Source of the DNA: DASUZB01 sp036377075
GTDB taxonomy: Bacteria > Actinomycetota > CALGFH01
Assembly (NCBI GenBank): GCA_036377075.1
Contig: DASUZB010000130.1
Location: forward strand, 1-9,796
Direction: 5' to 3'
Length of the DNA stretch: 9,796 bases
Shown here one piece after another: positions 1 to 6,982 of the stretch. Numbering within the stretch: position 1 is the first letter of the stretch; every line of letters starts with the position of its first letter. The notes under the pieces were generated by a model. It had not been told where the DNA came from. It saw nothing but the letters and a program-made list of their open reading frames with translations, and made no database searches. The translations under genes were made by a program, and so were the position numbers.

Positions 1-980
1 CTCAGCCGCGAGGCGCGGAACGGCCCGCTCGGCTGCAGCGAGCCGACCAGGACGCTGCCGAACGCGCCGGCGCCGGCCTCGGCCAGCAGCGCCCGCACGG
101 GCACGCCGCGCCAGCGGGCGCCGACGCTCCAGCCCTCGACGCAGGTGATCGGCAGGTCAGCCTCGCGGGAGGCGCGCGCCCGCAGGTCCTCGAGGCTGAG
201 GTTCAGCGGCCGGGCGACCGCTCCGCCGACGCGGAGCCGGAACCCAGGGTCGCTGGCGCGCTCCACCACCCCGGCGGTACGGGCGTCCTTGTTGACCGGC
301 ACGCCCTGGGAGCCGGCATCGGACCGCCGCGGCGTCAGCACCGCGAGGAGGCGCAGCGGCGAGACCACCTGCGCCAGGAAGCCGACCCCCACCACCCCGG
401 CGGCGCCGGCCACCGCCCCGAGGAACCAGCGCCGGTCCCGCACCGCCTGGTCCACGTCGCCGCCGGCGACCCGCCGGGGCGACGCGCGCTCGCCGCGGCG
501 CAGGGCGTCGGCGGCGACGGCCAGCTTCGCGCCGACGTGGACCACCAGCGCGCCGATCGTGACCCAGGCGGTCCAGTAGTGCGTGACGGTGAAGGCGAAC
601 GGGGTCGGGTACCAGTAGAAGACGTCCTGCAGGCCGGTCAGGAGCAGCAGCAGGGAACCCCCGACGAGCGGGACCAGCGCCAGGCGCTCGACCGCGTGCG
701 CGGCCCCCACCAGCGGCGGCCAGGTCCACAGCCGCGGGTAGACGGAGAACAGCTTGGCGAGCAGCAGCGGGACCGAGACCACCCCGCTGACCACGTGGGC
801 GCCCTGGGTCCAGCGGTACAGGTCCCGCGGCCCGGTCGGCCAGGCGACCGCCGGCTGCGGGAGCTGCGCCCAGTGGGACGCGAGGCCGGTGAGGAAGCAG
901 ACGGTGAAGCTGGCGCCGAGCGCGACGCTGAGGACGCTGGCGACGCGGGTGTCGTGCAGCGCCGAGCCGAAGCGGGTCAT
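1..980 (-). CDS. Membrane-anchored molybdopterin-dependent oxidoreductase (cytochrome-b-like + sulfite oxidase/YedY-type domain), 3' part outside window
   Basis: The frame stays open from an ATG at 980 to the window edge (326 codons visible), so the C-terminus is missing. Residues about 12-165 form a multi-helix membrane domain like cytochrome b561/DUF4405 proteins; His62, His134 and His148 are candidate haem ligands. A hydrophobic segment (about 185-212) preceded by RRWFLG (Arg183-Arg184) resembles a Tat signal. From about 235 the sequence is a sulfite-oxidase-type molybdopterin fold: PVNKDARTAGV, then ITCVEGWS, where Cys280 is the expected molybdenum ligand. By family it should be an extracytoplasmic redox enzyme taking or giving electrons through the membrane haem; its substrate cannot be read. 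It is last in line after the hydrolase and aminotransferase, 45 bp behind the latter. The Shine-Dalgarno is weak (GGGG close to the start), and GTG at 983 is an alternative start. Confidence 0.85.
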   Translation of the reverse strand, partial: MTRFGSALHDTRVASVLSVALGASFTVCFLTGLASHWAQLPQPAVAWPTGPRDLYRWTQGAHVVSGVVSVPLLLAKLFSVYPRLWTWPPLVGAAHAVERLALVPLVGGSLLLLLTGLQDVFYWYPTPFAFTVTHYWTAWVTIGALVVHVGAKLAVAADALRRGERASPRRVAGGDVDQAVRDRRWFLGAVAGAAGVVGVGFLAQVVSPLRLLAVLTPRRSDAGSQGVPVNKDARTAGVVERASDPGFRLRVGGAVARPLNLSLEDLRARASREADLPITCVEGWSVGARWRGVPVRALLAEAGAGAFGSVLVGSLQPSGPFRASRL

Positions 981-1025
981 CACCCCAGTGTCGGGACGGG
1001 ATCTGACGGGCCCCGTTCGCGGACC

Positions 1026-2753
1026 TTACGAGCCTGCGACGGCCCCGGCGTCGTGGGGCCTGGCCCCTTCGAGGCAGGCGAGCGGCAGCAGGAACCAGCG
1101 CAGCGCCTCGAAGTCGGCGGAGAGGGCCGGGTGGGGGGCGTCGTCGGTGTCCGGGTCCGGCGTGGCGGCGAACAGCTTGCGGGCCTCGTCGAGGTAGACG
1201 GCGAGGGCGTCCTCGGGCGCCCGGGCGGACGGGACCTGGTAGCGCAGCCGGCCCTGCTCGTCGTAGCGCAGGTCGCCCAGGCGCAGCGGCGGCTCGACCA
1301 GCCCACGCCGGTGGCGCCACAGCGCGGTCGCCGGGTCGAAGGCGTAGTCCGGCAGCAGCTTCCAGCCGTGCTCGGCGACCAGGTGGACCGCGTCGAGCAG
1401 GTAGGCGAAGACGGCCTCGGAGATGAAGTAGTTGAAGTTCATCCGCACCCAGCCGGGCTTGATGCCCTCGCAGCCGCGGGCGATCTCGCGCTCGAAGCGG
1501 TGCGACCGTTCCAGGTCGATGCCGAGCAGGCGGTGGCCGTAGGGCCCGGCGCAGGAGCAGCCGCCCCGGGACTGGATGCCGAACAGGTCGTTGAGCAGCG
1601 CCACCACGAAGTTGTGGTGCAGGTAGCGGTGGCCGTGGCCGATCACGAAGGAGACGATCGAGAGCCGCTCGGCCTCCAGGTTGCCGAGCAGCTCGATGTT
1701 GGGGTTGGTGCGCCACGAGGCGATCGCGCGGCGGATGAACGACTCCTCCCGCACCCGGATCGCCTCGGCGCCGACGGCCTGCTTGAGCTGGAAGACCAGG
1801 CCGGCCCGGATCGACTCGACGATCGCCGGCGTGCCGCCCTCCTCGCGGTGGACCGGGTCGTCGAGGTAGCGGTGCTCGCTGGGGTTGACGTACCAGACGG
1901 TCCCGCCGCCAGGGACCGTGGGGACGCGGTTGCGCACCAGCTCGCGGCGGACGGCGAGCACCCCGGGCGTGCCCGGGCCGCCGATGAACTTGTGCGGCGA
2001 CAGGAACACGGCGTCGTACCAGCCCAGCCCGTCGGACGGGCCGCCCATGTCGATCGCCACGGAGGGGGCGGCCGCCGCGAAGTCCCAGAACGACAGCGCG
2101 CCGTGGCGGTGCAGCAGCGCCGCGATCCGCCGCGTGTCGGTGACGATCCCAGTCACGTTGGAGGCGGCGGAGAAGCTGCCGATGCGCAGCGGCCGGTCGG
2201 CGTGGCGCCGCAGCTCGGCGTCGAGCCGCTCGACGTCGACGTGCCCGTCGTGGTCCTCGGGGATGACCACCACCTCGGCGATGGACTCCCGCCACGGCAG
2301 CTCGTTGGAGTGGTGCTCGAACGGCCCGATGAACACCACCGGCCGCTCCGCCGCCGGGATCGCGGCCGAGAGCCCGTAGCGGTCGTCGAGGTCGGCAGGG
2401 ATGCGCAGGTTGAGGATGCCGATCAGCTTGTCGATCGCGCCGGTCGAGCCGGAGCCGCAGAACAGCACCAGGGTGTCGTCGTCGGCGCCGATCGCCTCCC
2501 GCACGATGCGGCGCGCGTCCTCGCGCAGGCGGGTGGTCTGCAGGCCGGTGCCCGAGCTCTCGGTGTGGGTGTTGGCGTAGCGCGGCAGCACCTCGTCGCG
2601 GATGAAGTCCTCGATGAAGCCGAGCGCCCTGCCGGAGGCGGTGTAGTCGGCGTAGGTGACCCGGCGCGGCCCGTACGGGCCGTCCATCACCTGGTCGTCG
2701 CCGACGATCGAGGCCCGGATCCGCTCGATCAGCGCGTCGGAGGGATGGCCCAT
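1026..2753 (-). CDS. Class V aminotransferase / cysteine-desulfurase-like PLP enzyme
   Basis: 575 residues, fold type I PLP enzyme. The PLP-binding lysine is Lys255 in SPHKFIGGPGTPG. Upstream, the CGSGSTGAID segment and SFSAASNVTG match the cofactor-phosphate and cofactor-ring sites of this class. RGGCSCAGPYGH (Cys399, Cys401) lines up with the RxGxHCAxP active-site cysteine loop of SufS-type desulfurases, so sulfur transfer is possible but unproven. At 575 aa it is much longer than SufS (about 400 aa), with extra N- and C-terminal segments. The ATG lies 7 bp after the stop of the upstream hydrolase; its Shine-Dalgarno GAGG overlaps that stop codon (TGAGG), which indicates coupled translation. 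The substrate is unknown: selenocysteine lyase, cysteine desulfurase, isopenicillin-N-epimerase-like and true aminotransferase roles all occur in the family. The next gene downstream is a molybdenum enzyme. Confidence 0.85.
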   Translation of the reverse strand: MGHPSDALIERIRASIVGDDQVMDGPYGPRRVTYADYTASGRALGFIEDFIRDEVLPRYANTHTESSGTGLQTTRLREDARRIVREAIGADDDTLVLFCGSGSTGAIDKLIGILNLRIPADLDDRYGLSAAIPAAERPVVFIGPFEHHSNELPWRESIAEVVVIPEDHDGHVDVERLDAELRRHADRPLRIGSFSAASNVTGIVTDTRRIAALLHRHGALSFWDFAAAAPSVAIDMGGPSDGLGWYDAVFLSPHKFIGGPGTPGVLAVRRELVRNRVPTVPGGGTVWYVNPSEHRYLDDPVHREEGGTPAIVESIRAGLVFQLKQAVGAEAIRVREESFIRRAIASWRTNPNIELLGNLEAERLSIVSFVIGHGHRYLHHNFVVALLNDLFGIQSRGGCSCAGPYGHRLLGIDLERSHRFEREIARGCEGIKPGWVRMNFNYFISEAVFAYLLDAVHLVAEHGWKLLPDYAFDPATALWRHRRGLVEPPLRLGDLRYDEQGRLRYQVPSARAPEDALAVYLDEARKLFAATPDPDTDDAPHPALSADFEALRWFLLPLACLEGARPHDAGAVAGS

Positions 2754-2760
2754 GTCTGCC

Positions 2761-4059
2761 TCAGCGTTCCCCGCGGGCGAGGGCGATCAGGCGGTCGAGG
2801 ACCTGTTCGCCGTCGCGGCGCAGGCCGTCGTGCTGGTGCTCGTTGGTCACCCAGGTCCGCAGGCCGCGTACCGTCCGCGCGGTCTCGAGCGAGAGGTCGG
2901 CGTCCACGTACATGTCGTCGTGGTAGACGACCGCCGCGCACGGCACCTCGTTGCCGGCCAGCCGGTCGGGGTCGTACAGCGCCGGCCAGCCGTCGTAGGC
3001 GGCGAGCAGCTCGGCCGCATCCTGCAGCGGCCGCAGCGCCGCGAACTGCTCGAACATCCACGGGTAGATCATCTCGCCGGTGAACCAGAGCTGCCCGTCC
3101 GCGTCAGGGTCCAGCTCGGGGAAGTCGCCGCGGACCCGCTCGGCCGCCCAGCGCGAGGCCGCGGCCTGGCAGTAGCACGCCTCGTGCAGGACCGCGTAGA
3201 GCGGGTTGGTGGCCATGATCGCGGTGGCCTCGTCGACGCCGTAGAGGAACCGGTCGGAGAGCACCAGCCCGCCCGGTCCCCGCACGAAGGCCGACTCCAG
3301 CAGGTAGTGGAGCCGCTCGAAGCCGTCGGCCATGCCGAACGACATGCCGAGCATCTGCAGCCGCAGCGGCGTCAGCCGGTCCCCGGAGGGGAGCGTCACC
3401 GGCCCGGCGCGCAGCGCCGCGACCACCTCCGCGGCCACCTCGGCGTCGGCCGGGTAGCGCTGGTAGTAGCGGCGGTTGCGGTCGAGCACGCGCGGGTAGG
3501 TGCCGCGGTACACCTCCTCGGCGCCGGCGACCAGCGGCGCCAGCCCGCCGGCGATCAGCGCCTCCGCCAGCCCCTCTGGCGCGAACGACAGGTAGGTCAG
3601 CGCGCAGAAGCCGCCGTAGCTCTGCCCGAGCACGGTCCACCTGGCCCCCTCGCCGAGCAGCTCGCGCCGGATCCACTCGGCGTCAGAGACGATCGCGTCG
3701 GCGCGGAACCGGGTCAGGTAGTCCGCCTGCGCCTTGCCGTCCCCGACGGCGCCGAGGGTCTGCCGGCTGAGCGGCGTCGAGCGCCCGGTGCCGCGCTGGT
3801 CGAGCAGGAGCACGCGGTACTCCTTGAGCGCGCGCGGCAGCCAGAAGTCGCGCGCGGAGGTCGGCCGGCTGGCCTCGCCGCCCGGCCCGCCCTGGAAGAA
3901 CACCAGCCAGGGCAGTTGGTCGGGCTCGCGGGCGGTCGCCACCACCTCGCGGGCGTACACGGTGATGCGCTCGCCGTCGGGCCGCTGGTGGTCGAGCGGC
4001 ACGGCGAACTCGTGATCCGTGAGGACCAGTCCGGGCGGGCGGTGGGTGGCAAGTCGCAC
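2761..4059 (-). CDS. Alpha/beta hydrolase, proline iminopeptidase-like (peptidase S33)
   Basis: 432 residues. The landmarks of prolyl aminopeptidases are present in order: oxyanion-hole motif QGGPG (56-60; Gln where HGGPG has His), DQRGTGRS (87-94), nucleophile elbow GQSYGG with Ser147, a likely catalytic Asp in HDDMYVD (Asp381 or Asp382), and a C-terminal His in NEHQHDG (His408 or His410). It would cleave N-terminal proline (or a related small residue) from peptides in the cytoplasm; no signal peptide is visible. The N-terminus has a short PLDH-containing beta segment typical of the family. The start is the GTG at 4059. It has no Shine-Dalgarno, but a promoter -10 box ends 6 bp upstream, which fits a leaderless message. 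It heads a unit with the aminotransferase 7 bp downstream. Other esterase or amidase activities in S33 cannot be excluded. Confidence 0.88.
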   Translation of the reverse strand: MRLATHRPPGLVLTDHEFAVPLDHQRPDGERITVYAREVVATAREPDQLPWLVFFQGGPGGEASRPTSARDFWLPRALKEYRVLLLDQRGTGRSTPLSRQTLGAVGDGKAQADYLTRFRADAIVSDAEWIRRELLGEGARWTVLGQSYGGFCALTYLSFAPEGLAEALIAGGLAPLVAGAEEVYRGTYPRVLDRNRRYYQRYPADAEVAAEVVAALRAGPVTLPSGDRLTPLRLQMLGMSFGMADGFERLHYLLESAFVRGPGGLVLSDRFLYGVDEATAIMATNPLYAVLHEACYCQAAASRWAAERVRGDFPELDPDADGQLWFTGEMIYPWMFEQFAALRPLQDAAELLAAYDGWPALYDPDRLAGNEVPCAAVVYHDDMYVDADLSLETARTVRGLRTWVTNEHQHDGLRRDGEQVLDRLIALARGER

Positions 4060-4170
4060 GCGGCGATGCTACGACTGCCCCGCAGGTAGGTCGACTCCCA
4101 GGCGCGGCGGGCGGCTGGCTCGCTGCACGCATGGCGGCTGGGAAGCGCAGGCGACCAGCTCACAGCACGG
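4060..4170. other. Intergenic gap between exporter operon and hydrolase operon
   Basis: 111 bp. Apart from the promoter at 4066-4094 I see no ORF with a ribosome site and no convincing terminator. A 6-bp inverted pair (TCCCAG at 4096-4101, CTGGGA at 4138-4143) is too far apart, and lacks a T run, to count as one. Read-through from the ABC operon into the hydrolase is therefore possible. Confidence 0.5.
4066..4094 (-). promoter_or_regulatory. Putative housekeeping promoter giving a leaderless transcript of the hydrolase operon
   Basis: Read on the minus strand: TCGACC (-35, 4094-4089; 4 of 6 to TTGACA), a spacer of exactly 17 bp, then TAGCAT (-10, 4071-4066; 4 of 6 to TATAAT). Six bases separate the -10 from the GTG at 4059, so transcription would start at or within a base of the start codon. 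No Shine-Dalgarno lies before that GTG. Leaderless starts of this geometry are common in actinobacteria. Prediction only. Confidence 0.55.
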
Positions 4171-4944
4171 TCAGGCGTCCCGCCTGACGACCAGCCAGAA
4201 GGCGGCGAGCAGGGCGACGGCGGCGTAGGCGCCGAACACCGCGAAGCCGGTCCAGGGGGCGACCGGGACGGTGCCGGCGATGATGCCGGCCGGCTTGGTG
4301 AGCTGGACCGCCAGCCCGGCGGTCATGGGGCCGTAGTCGAGCGCCAGCTCCTGCAGGTGGCCCGGCAGGAACATGGCCACGACCAGCGGGCCGAACAGCA
4401 GCCCGAGGGTGGCGCTGATGGCGCCCGCGGGGCGCCGCAGCACGGTGCCGACGCCGAGGCCGAGCAGCGCCAGCACGGCCAGGTACAGCGCGCTGCCCAC
4501 CACCGAGCGCAGCGCCGCCGGGTCGCCGAGCGGCGTGGCCACGAAGCCGTTGCCGGCCAGGATCGGCTGGCCGGCCAGGAACGACGCGACGCAGGAGGCG
4601 AGCCCGACGACCAGGGTCACGGCGGCGACCACCATCGCCTTGGCCGCGAGCACCGTGCGGCGCCGCGGGACGGCGGTGAACGAGGTGCGGATCATGCCGC
4701 TGGCGTACTCGCCGCTGATCGCGAGCACCGCGAGCGCGACCACCGCGAACTGGCTGACGTAGACGCCGGCCACGCTCGGCGCCACGCTGTCGTTGTCGCT
4801 CCGGGCGCCGGCGTCGGTGTCGAGCGCCGAGCAGACGAAGGCGCTCAGGCCCACGGTGAGCACGGCCACCGCCAGCAGCGCCCAGGTGGTGGAGCGGACC
4901 GTGCGCAGCTTGGTCCACTCCGCCAGCAGCACCCGTCCGGCCAT
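4171..4944 (-). CDS. ABC-2 type transporter permease subunit
   Basis: 257 residues, the usual size for single-domain ABC-2 exporters. The N-terminus has the actinobacterial signature LLAEWTKLRTVRST, followed by TM1 (about 21-40). Then come QFAVVALAVLAISGEYASG and MIRTSFTAVPRRR, a highly typical loop of this family, and further hydrophobic helices at about 102-126, 144-165, 176-193, 212-230 and 233-252, ending RRDA. It should form the membrane pore of the exporter powered by the ATPase gene immediately upstream (3 bp between stop and start). A strong Shine-Dalgarno (GAGGAGG) sits 8 nt before the ATG, inside the ATPase 3' end, so the two are almost certainly co-translated. The substrate is unknown; relatives export antibiotics, peptides or lipids, and this cannot be settled from sequence. 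Confidence 0.9.
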   Translation of the reverse strand: MAGRVLLAEWTKLRTVRSTTWALLAVAVLTVGLSAFVCSALDTDAGARSDNDSVAPSVAGVYVSQFAVVALAVLAISGEYASGMIRTSFTAVPRRRTVLAAKAMVVAAVTLVVGLASCVASFLAGQPILAGNGFVATPLGDPAALRSVVGSALYLAVLALLGLGVGTVLRRPAGAISATLGLLFGPLVVAMFLPGHLQELALDYGPMTAGLAVQLTKPAGIIAGTVPVAPWTGFAVFGAYAAVALLAAFWLVVRRDA

Positions 4945-4947
4945 CCC

Positions 4948-5892
4948 TCAGCCCTCCTCGCCGCGGCCGGTGCCGAACTCGACCGCGTCCCGGGTCAGCT
5001 CCATGAACGCCTCCTCCAGGGAGGCGCGGTAGGGCGCCAGCTCGTGCAGGCGCAGCCCGCGCTCGGCCGCCAGGTCGGCGATGCGCGCGGCCGGCAGGCC
5101 GTCGACCGTCAGCGCGTCGTGGCCGCTCGCCGTGACCGTCGCGCCCGCCCCGGCCAGCAGGGTCATCACGGCGGACCGCTGCGGGGTGCGGACCACCACC
5201 CGGTCGCCCGCGGCGGCGGCGAGCAGCTCGGCGACGCCGGTGTCGGCGACCAGCCGGCCGCGGCCGATCACCACCAGGTGGTCGGCGGTGTCCTCCAGCT
5301 CGCCCATGAGGTGGCTGGAGACGAACACCGCCCGCCCCTGCGCGGCCAGCTCCCTGGCGAACCCCCTGAACCAGCGGATGCCCTCGGGGTCGAGGCCGTT
5401 GACGGGCTCGTCGAGCATCAGGACCGGCGGGTGGCCGAGCAGGGCGGCGGCGATGCCGAGCCGCTGCCGCATGCCGAGCGAGAAGCCGCCGGCGCGGCGC
5501 CGCGCCACCGGGGCGAGCCCGACGACCTCGAGCACCTCCCGGACCCGCCGGCGTGGCAGGCCGCCGGCCTGGGCGAGCCACAGCAGGTGGTCCTCCGCGC
5601 GCCGTCCGGGGTGCAGCGCGGCCGCGTCGAGCAGCGCGCCCACCTCGCGCAGGGGGTGGCGCAGCCGCGCGTACGGCCTGCCGCCGACCAGCGCGCTGCC
5701 GCCGTCCGGGGCGTCGAGCCCGAGGATCAGGCGCATCGTGGTCGACTTGCCGGCCCCGTTGGGGCCGACGAACCCGGTCACCCGGCCGGGCGGGACGGTG
5801 AACGTCAGCTCGTCGACCGCGCCGGTGCGGCCGAACCGCTTGGAGAGGCCTCGCGCCTCGATGGTCGCTTCCATGGCCAGGGAGTCGGTCAC
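4948..5892 (-). CDS. ABC transporter ATP-binding protein (CcmA/BcrA/DrrA-like exporter ATPase)
   Basis: 314 residues from the GTG at 5892. Walker A is GPNGAGKST (43-51), the signature loop is FSLGMRQRLG (137-146), Walker B plus catalytic Glu is LMLDEP (158-163), the D-loop is NGLDPEG, and the H-loop His is His194 in VSSHLMGELE. The C-terminal 90 residues form the short regulatory tail usual in drug-export ATPases of this group. It energises the ABC-2 permease encoded 3 bp downstream. The start is uncertain: neither the GTG nor the ATG at 5874 (MEATIEARG...) has a good Shine-Dalgarno at normal spacing. A GAGAGG at 5905-5910 is about 14 nt from the GTG. A CGGTCACG repeat overlaps the GTG, which slightly favours the ATG. 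The gene diverges from the sensor kinase remnant, a common pairing in actinobacteria. Confidence 0.92.
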   Translation of the reverse strand: MTDSLAMEATIEARGLSKRFGRTGAVDELTFTVPPGRVTGFVGPNGAGKSTTMRLILGLDAPDGGSALVGGRPYARLRHPLREVGALLDAAALHPGRRAEDHLLWLAQAGGLPRRRVREVLEVVGLAPVARRRAGGFSLGMRQRLGIAAALLGHPPVLMLDEPVNGLDPEGIRWFRGFARELAAQGRAVFVSSHLMGELEDTADHLVVIGRGRLVADTGVAELLAAAAGDRVVVRTPQRSAVMTLLAGAGATVTASGHDALTVDGLPAARIADLAAERGLRLHELAPYRASLEEAFMELTRDAVEFGTGRGEEG

Positions 5893-5963
5893 GTATCGGT
5901 CACGCGCCTCTCAATGTGCGGCGACAGATTCCGGTCACGGCGCGGACCGCGGGTACGTGACCG
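5885..5963. repeat. Cluster of four CGGTCACG elements (candidate operator)
   Basis: TCGGTCACG occurs at 5885-5893 and again at 5896-5904, a perfect 9-bp direct repeat with an 11-bp period (about one helical turn). CGGTCACG recurs at 5932-5939, and its reverse complement CGTGACCG lies at 5956-5963, so the last two make an inverted repeat with a 16-bp spacer. A one-mismatch copy (CGGTGACG) is at 6038-6045. All lie just upstream of, or at, the start of the ABC ATPase and between two divergent units, as expected for a regulator's binding sites. The regulator is unknown; the adjacent LuxR-type regulator is an obvious candidate but is broken. Confidence 0.55.
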
Positions 5964-6175
5964 GCTCCCTGAGACGGTATGGCGCAAGGGGCCCTCGGCG
6001 CGTCGCCCGGCCGAGCCATCTTCGTCCCGGCGCGGGCCGGTGACGGCCCGGCCCGCCATCCCCCTGGCGGGGGACCGCGGAGGTCCCGAGCGCGGGTGAC
6101 GCGCCGGAGCGGGGCCGGCGCCACAATGGCACCGTGAGCCGGCGACCGGGCGCGGCGGCGCGGACAGGAGCAGGG
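5893..6175. promoter_or_regulatory. Divergent promoter region between ABC exporter and sensor-kinase remnant
   Basis: About 280 bp with no convincing gene. Besides the CGGTCACG cluster it holds two short palindromes: CGGGCC/GGCCCG (6033-6038 and 6045-6050) and GGGACC/GGTCCC (6071-6076 and 6082-6087, 5-base loop). CACAAT at 6122-6127 lies 6 bp before the GTG at 6134 and could be a weak -10 for a leaderless kinase transcript, but I see no well-spaced -35. No -10/-35 pair for the minus-strand ABC operon could be picked with confidence. Confidence 0.45.
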
Positions 6176-6982
6176 ATGGCACGAGGCGGGAGCCGGGAGG
6201 GCACCGGGCGCGCCTCGGCGGCGCTCGCCCGCGCGGCGTCGCTGGCGCGGCGTGTGGCGGCCAGCCCGGACTGGCCGCTCGCCTCGGCGCTCGCGCTCGG
6301 CCTCGCCGCCGTGGTCGAGACGCTGCTGCGCGCCGGCCTGCCGCCCACCTCGGACGGCGCCACCGCGCTGCTGCTGAACCTGCTGGCCACGGTGCCGCTG
6401 GCGCTGCGGCGCCGCTGGCTCCCCGCGGTCGCGGTGGTGGTGACCGCCGCCACCTTCGCCACCGTCTCCAGCACCCAGGTCTGGACCGTCGCCGGGCTCG
6501 CCGGCCAGGTCGCGGTGCTGTACCTGGTCGCGGCGCGCTACCCGCGGCGGGTCCTGCTGCTGGTCGCGGTGCCGTTCCTCCTGGTCGCGCTCGGCACCTC
6601 CGGGCAGGGCGCGGCCGTGTCCGGGGTGCTGCTGGTGGTGCTCGCCGGCGCCGCCCTGGCGCTGGGCGACGCGAGCCGGTTGCGCGGCCAGGCGCTCGCC
6701 GAGCGCGACCGGTCACGGCGGGCGATGGTCGACGCCCTGCGCGAGCAGGCGGTCGTCCAGGAGCGCGCCCGCATCGCCCGCGAGCTGCACGACGTGGTCG
6801 CCCACCACGTCTCCGTGATCGCGGTGCAGGCCGAGACCGCGCGGCGCGGCTGTTCGAGGCGGTGCGCCTGGTCGCGGCGGGCGAGGCGCTGCTGGCGCCC
6901 GCGGTCACCCGCCGCCTCATCGGCGAGTTCGCCCGCCTGCGCCCACGCCCGCCCGCCCGGCCGGAGCTGCTCGCCGCGCTGA
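6176..6982 (+). pseudogene. Truncated NarL-family sensor histidine kinase (catalytic domain missing)
   Basis: From the ATG at 6176 (AGGAG at 6166-6170, spacing 5) the frame gives 268 residues; a GTG at 6134 is an alternative start. Residues about 34-163 hold about six hydrophobic helices, a membrane sensor without a large extracytoplasmic domain. A linker follows, then the HisKA_3 dimerisation helix with the phospho-acceptor His205 in RARIARELHDVVAHH. Authentic kinase sequence stops at about residue 222 (VQAETAR). The remaining 46 residues are Arg/Cys/Ser-rich nonsense read out of frame through response-regulator DNA. The second DHp helix and the whole HATPase_c domain are absent, where intact relatives are about 390-420 aa. 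It cannot phosphorylate. It probably once sensed an envelope signal and controlled a neighbouring transporter. An assembly or sequencing error is the main alternative. Confidence 0.8.

Noticed and set aside
1006..1016. ACGGG/CCCGT palindrome between the aminotransferase and the molybdoenzyme as a terminator
   Set aside because: Five-base arms with a one-base centre and no T run; too small to act as a terminator.
157..2295. 712-codon open frame on the minus strand
   Set aside because: Arg/Pro/Ala/Gly-rich out-of-frame shadow of the aminotransferase and the molybdoenzyme; it has no domain motif.
537..3083. 848-codon open frame on the plus strand
   Set aside because: It lies antisense to three genes with clear family motifs; its Asp/Gly/Arg/Val-rich, motif-free sequence is the usual open antisense frame of very GC-rich DNA.
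4160..5581. 473-codon minus-strand frame spanning the ABC ATPase/permease boundary
   Set aside because: Same strand but wrong frame; the Walker B and permease motifs belong to the two overlapping real frames.
4357..6099. 580-codon open frame on the plus strand
   Set aside because: Antisense to the ABC permease and ATPase, with low-complexity Gln/Arg/Ala/Gly composition and no recognisable motif.
6126..6137. ATG at 6126 as the kinase start
   Set aside because: It stops after three codons (ATG GCA CCG TGA) in a different frame.
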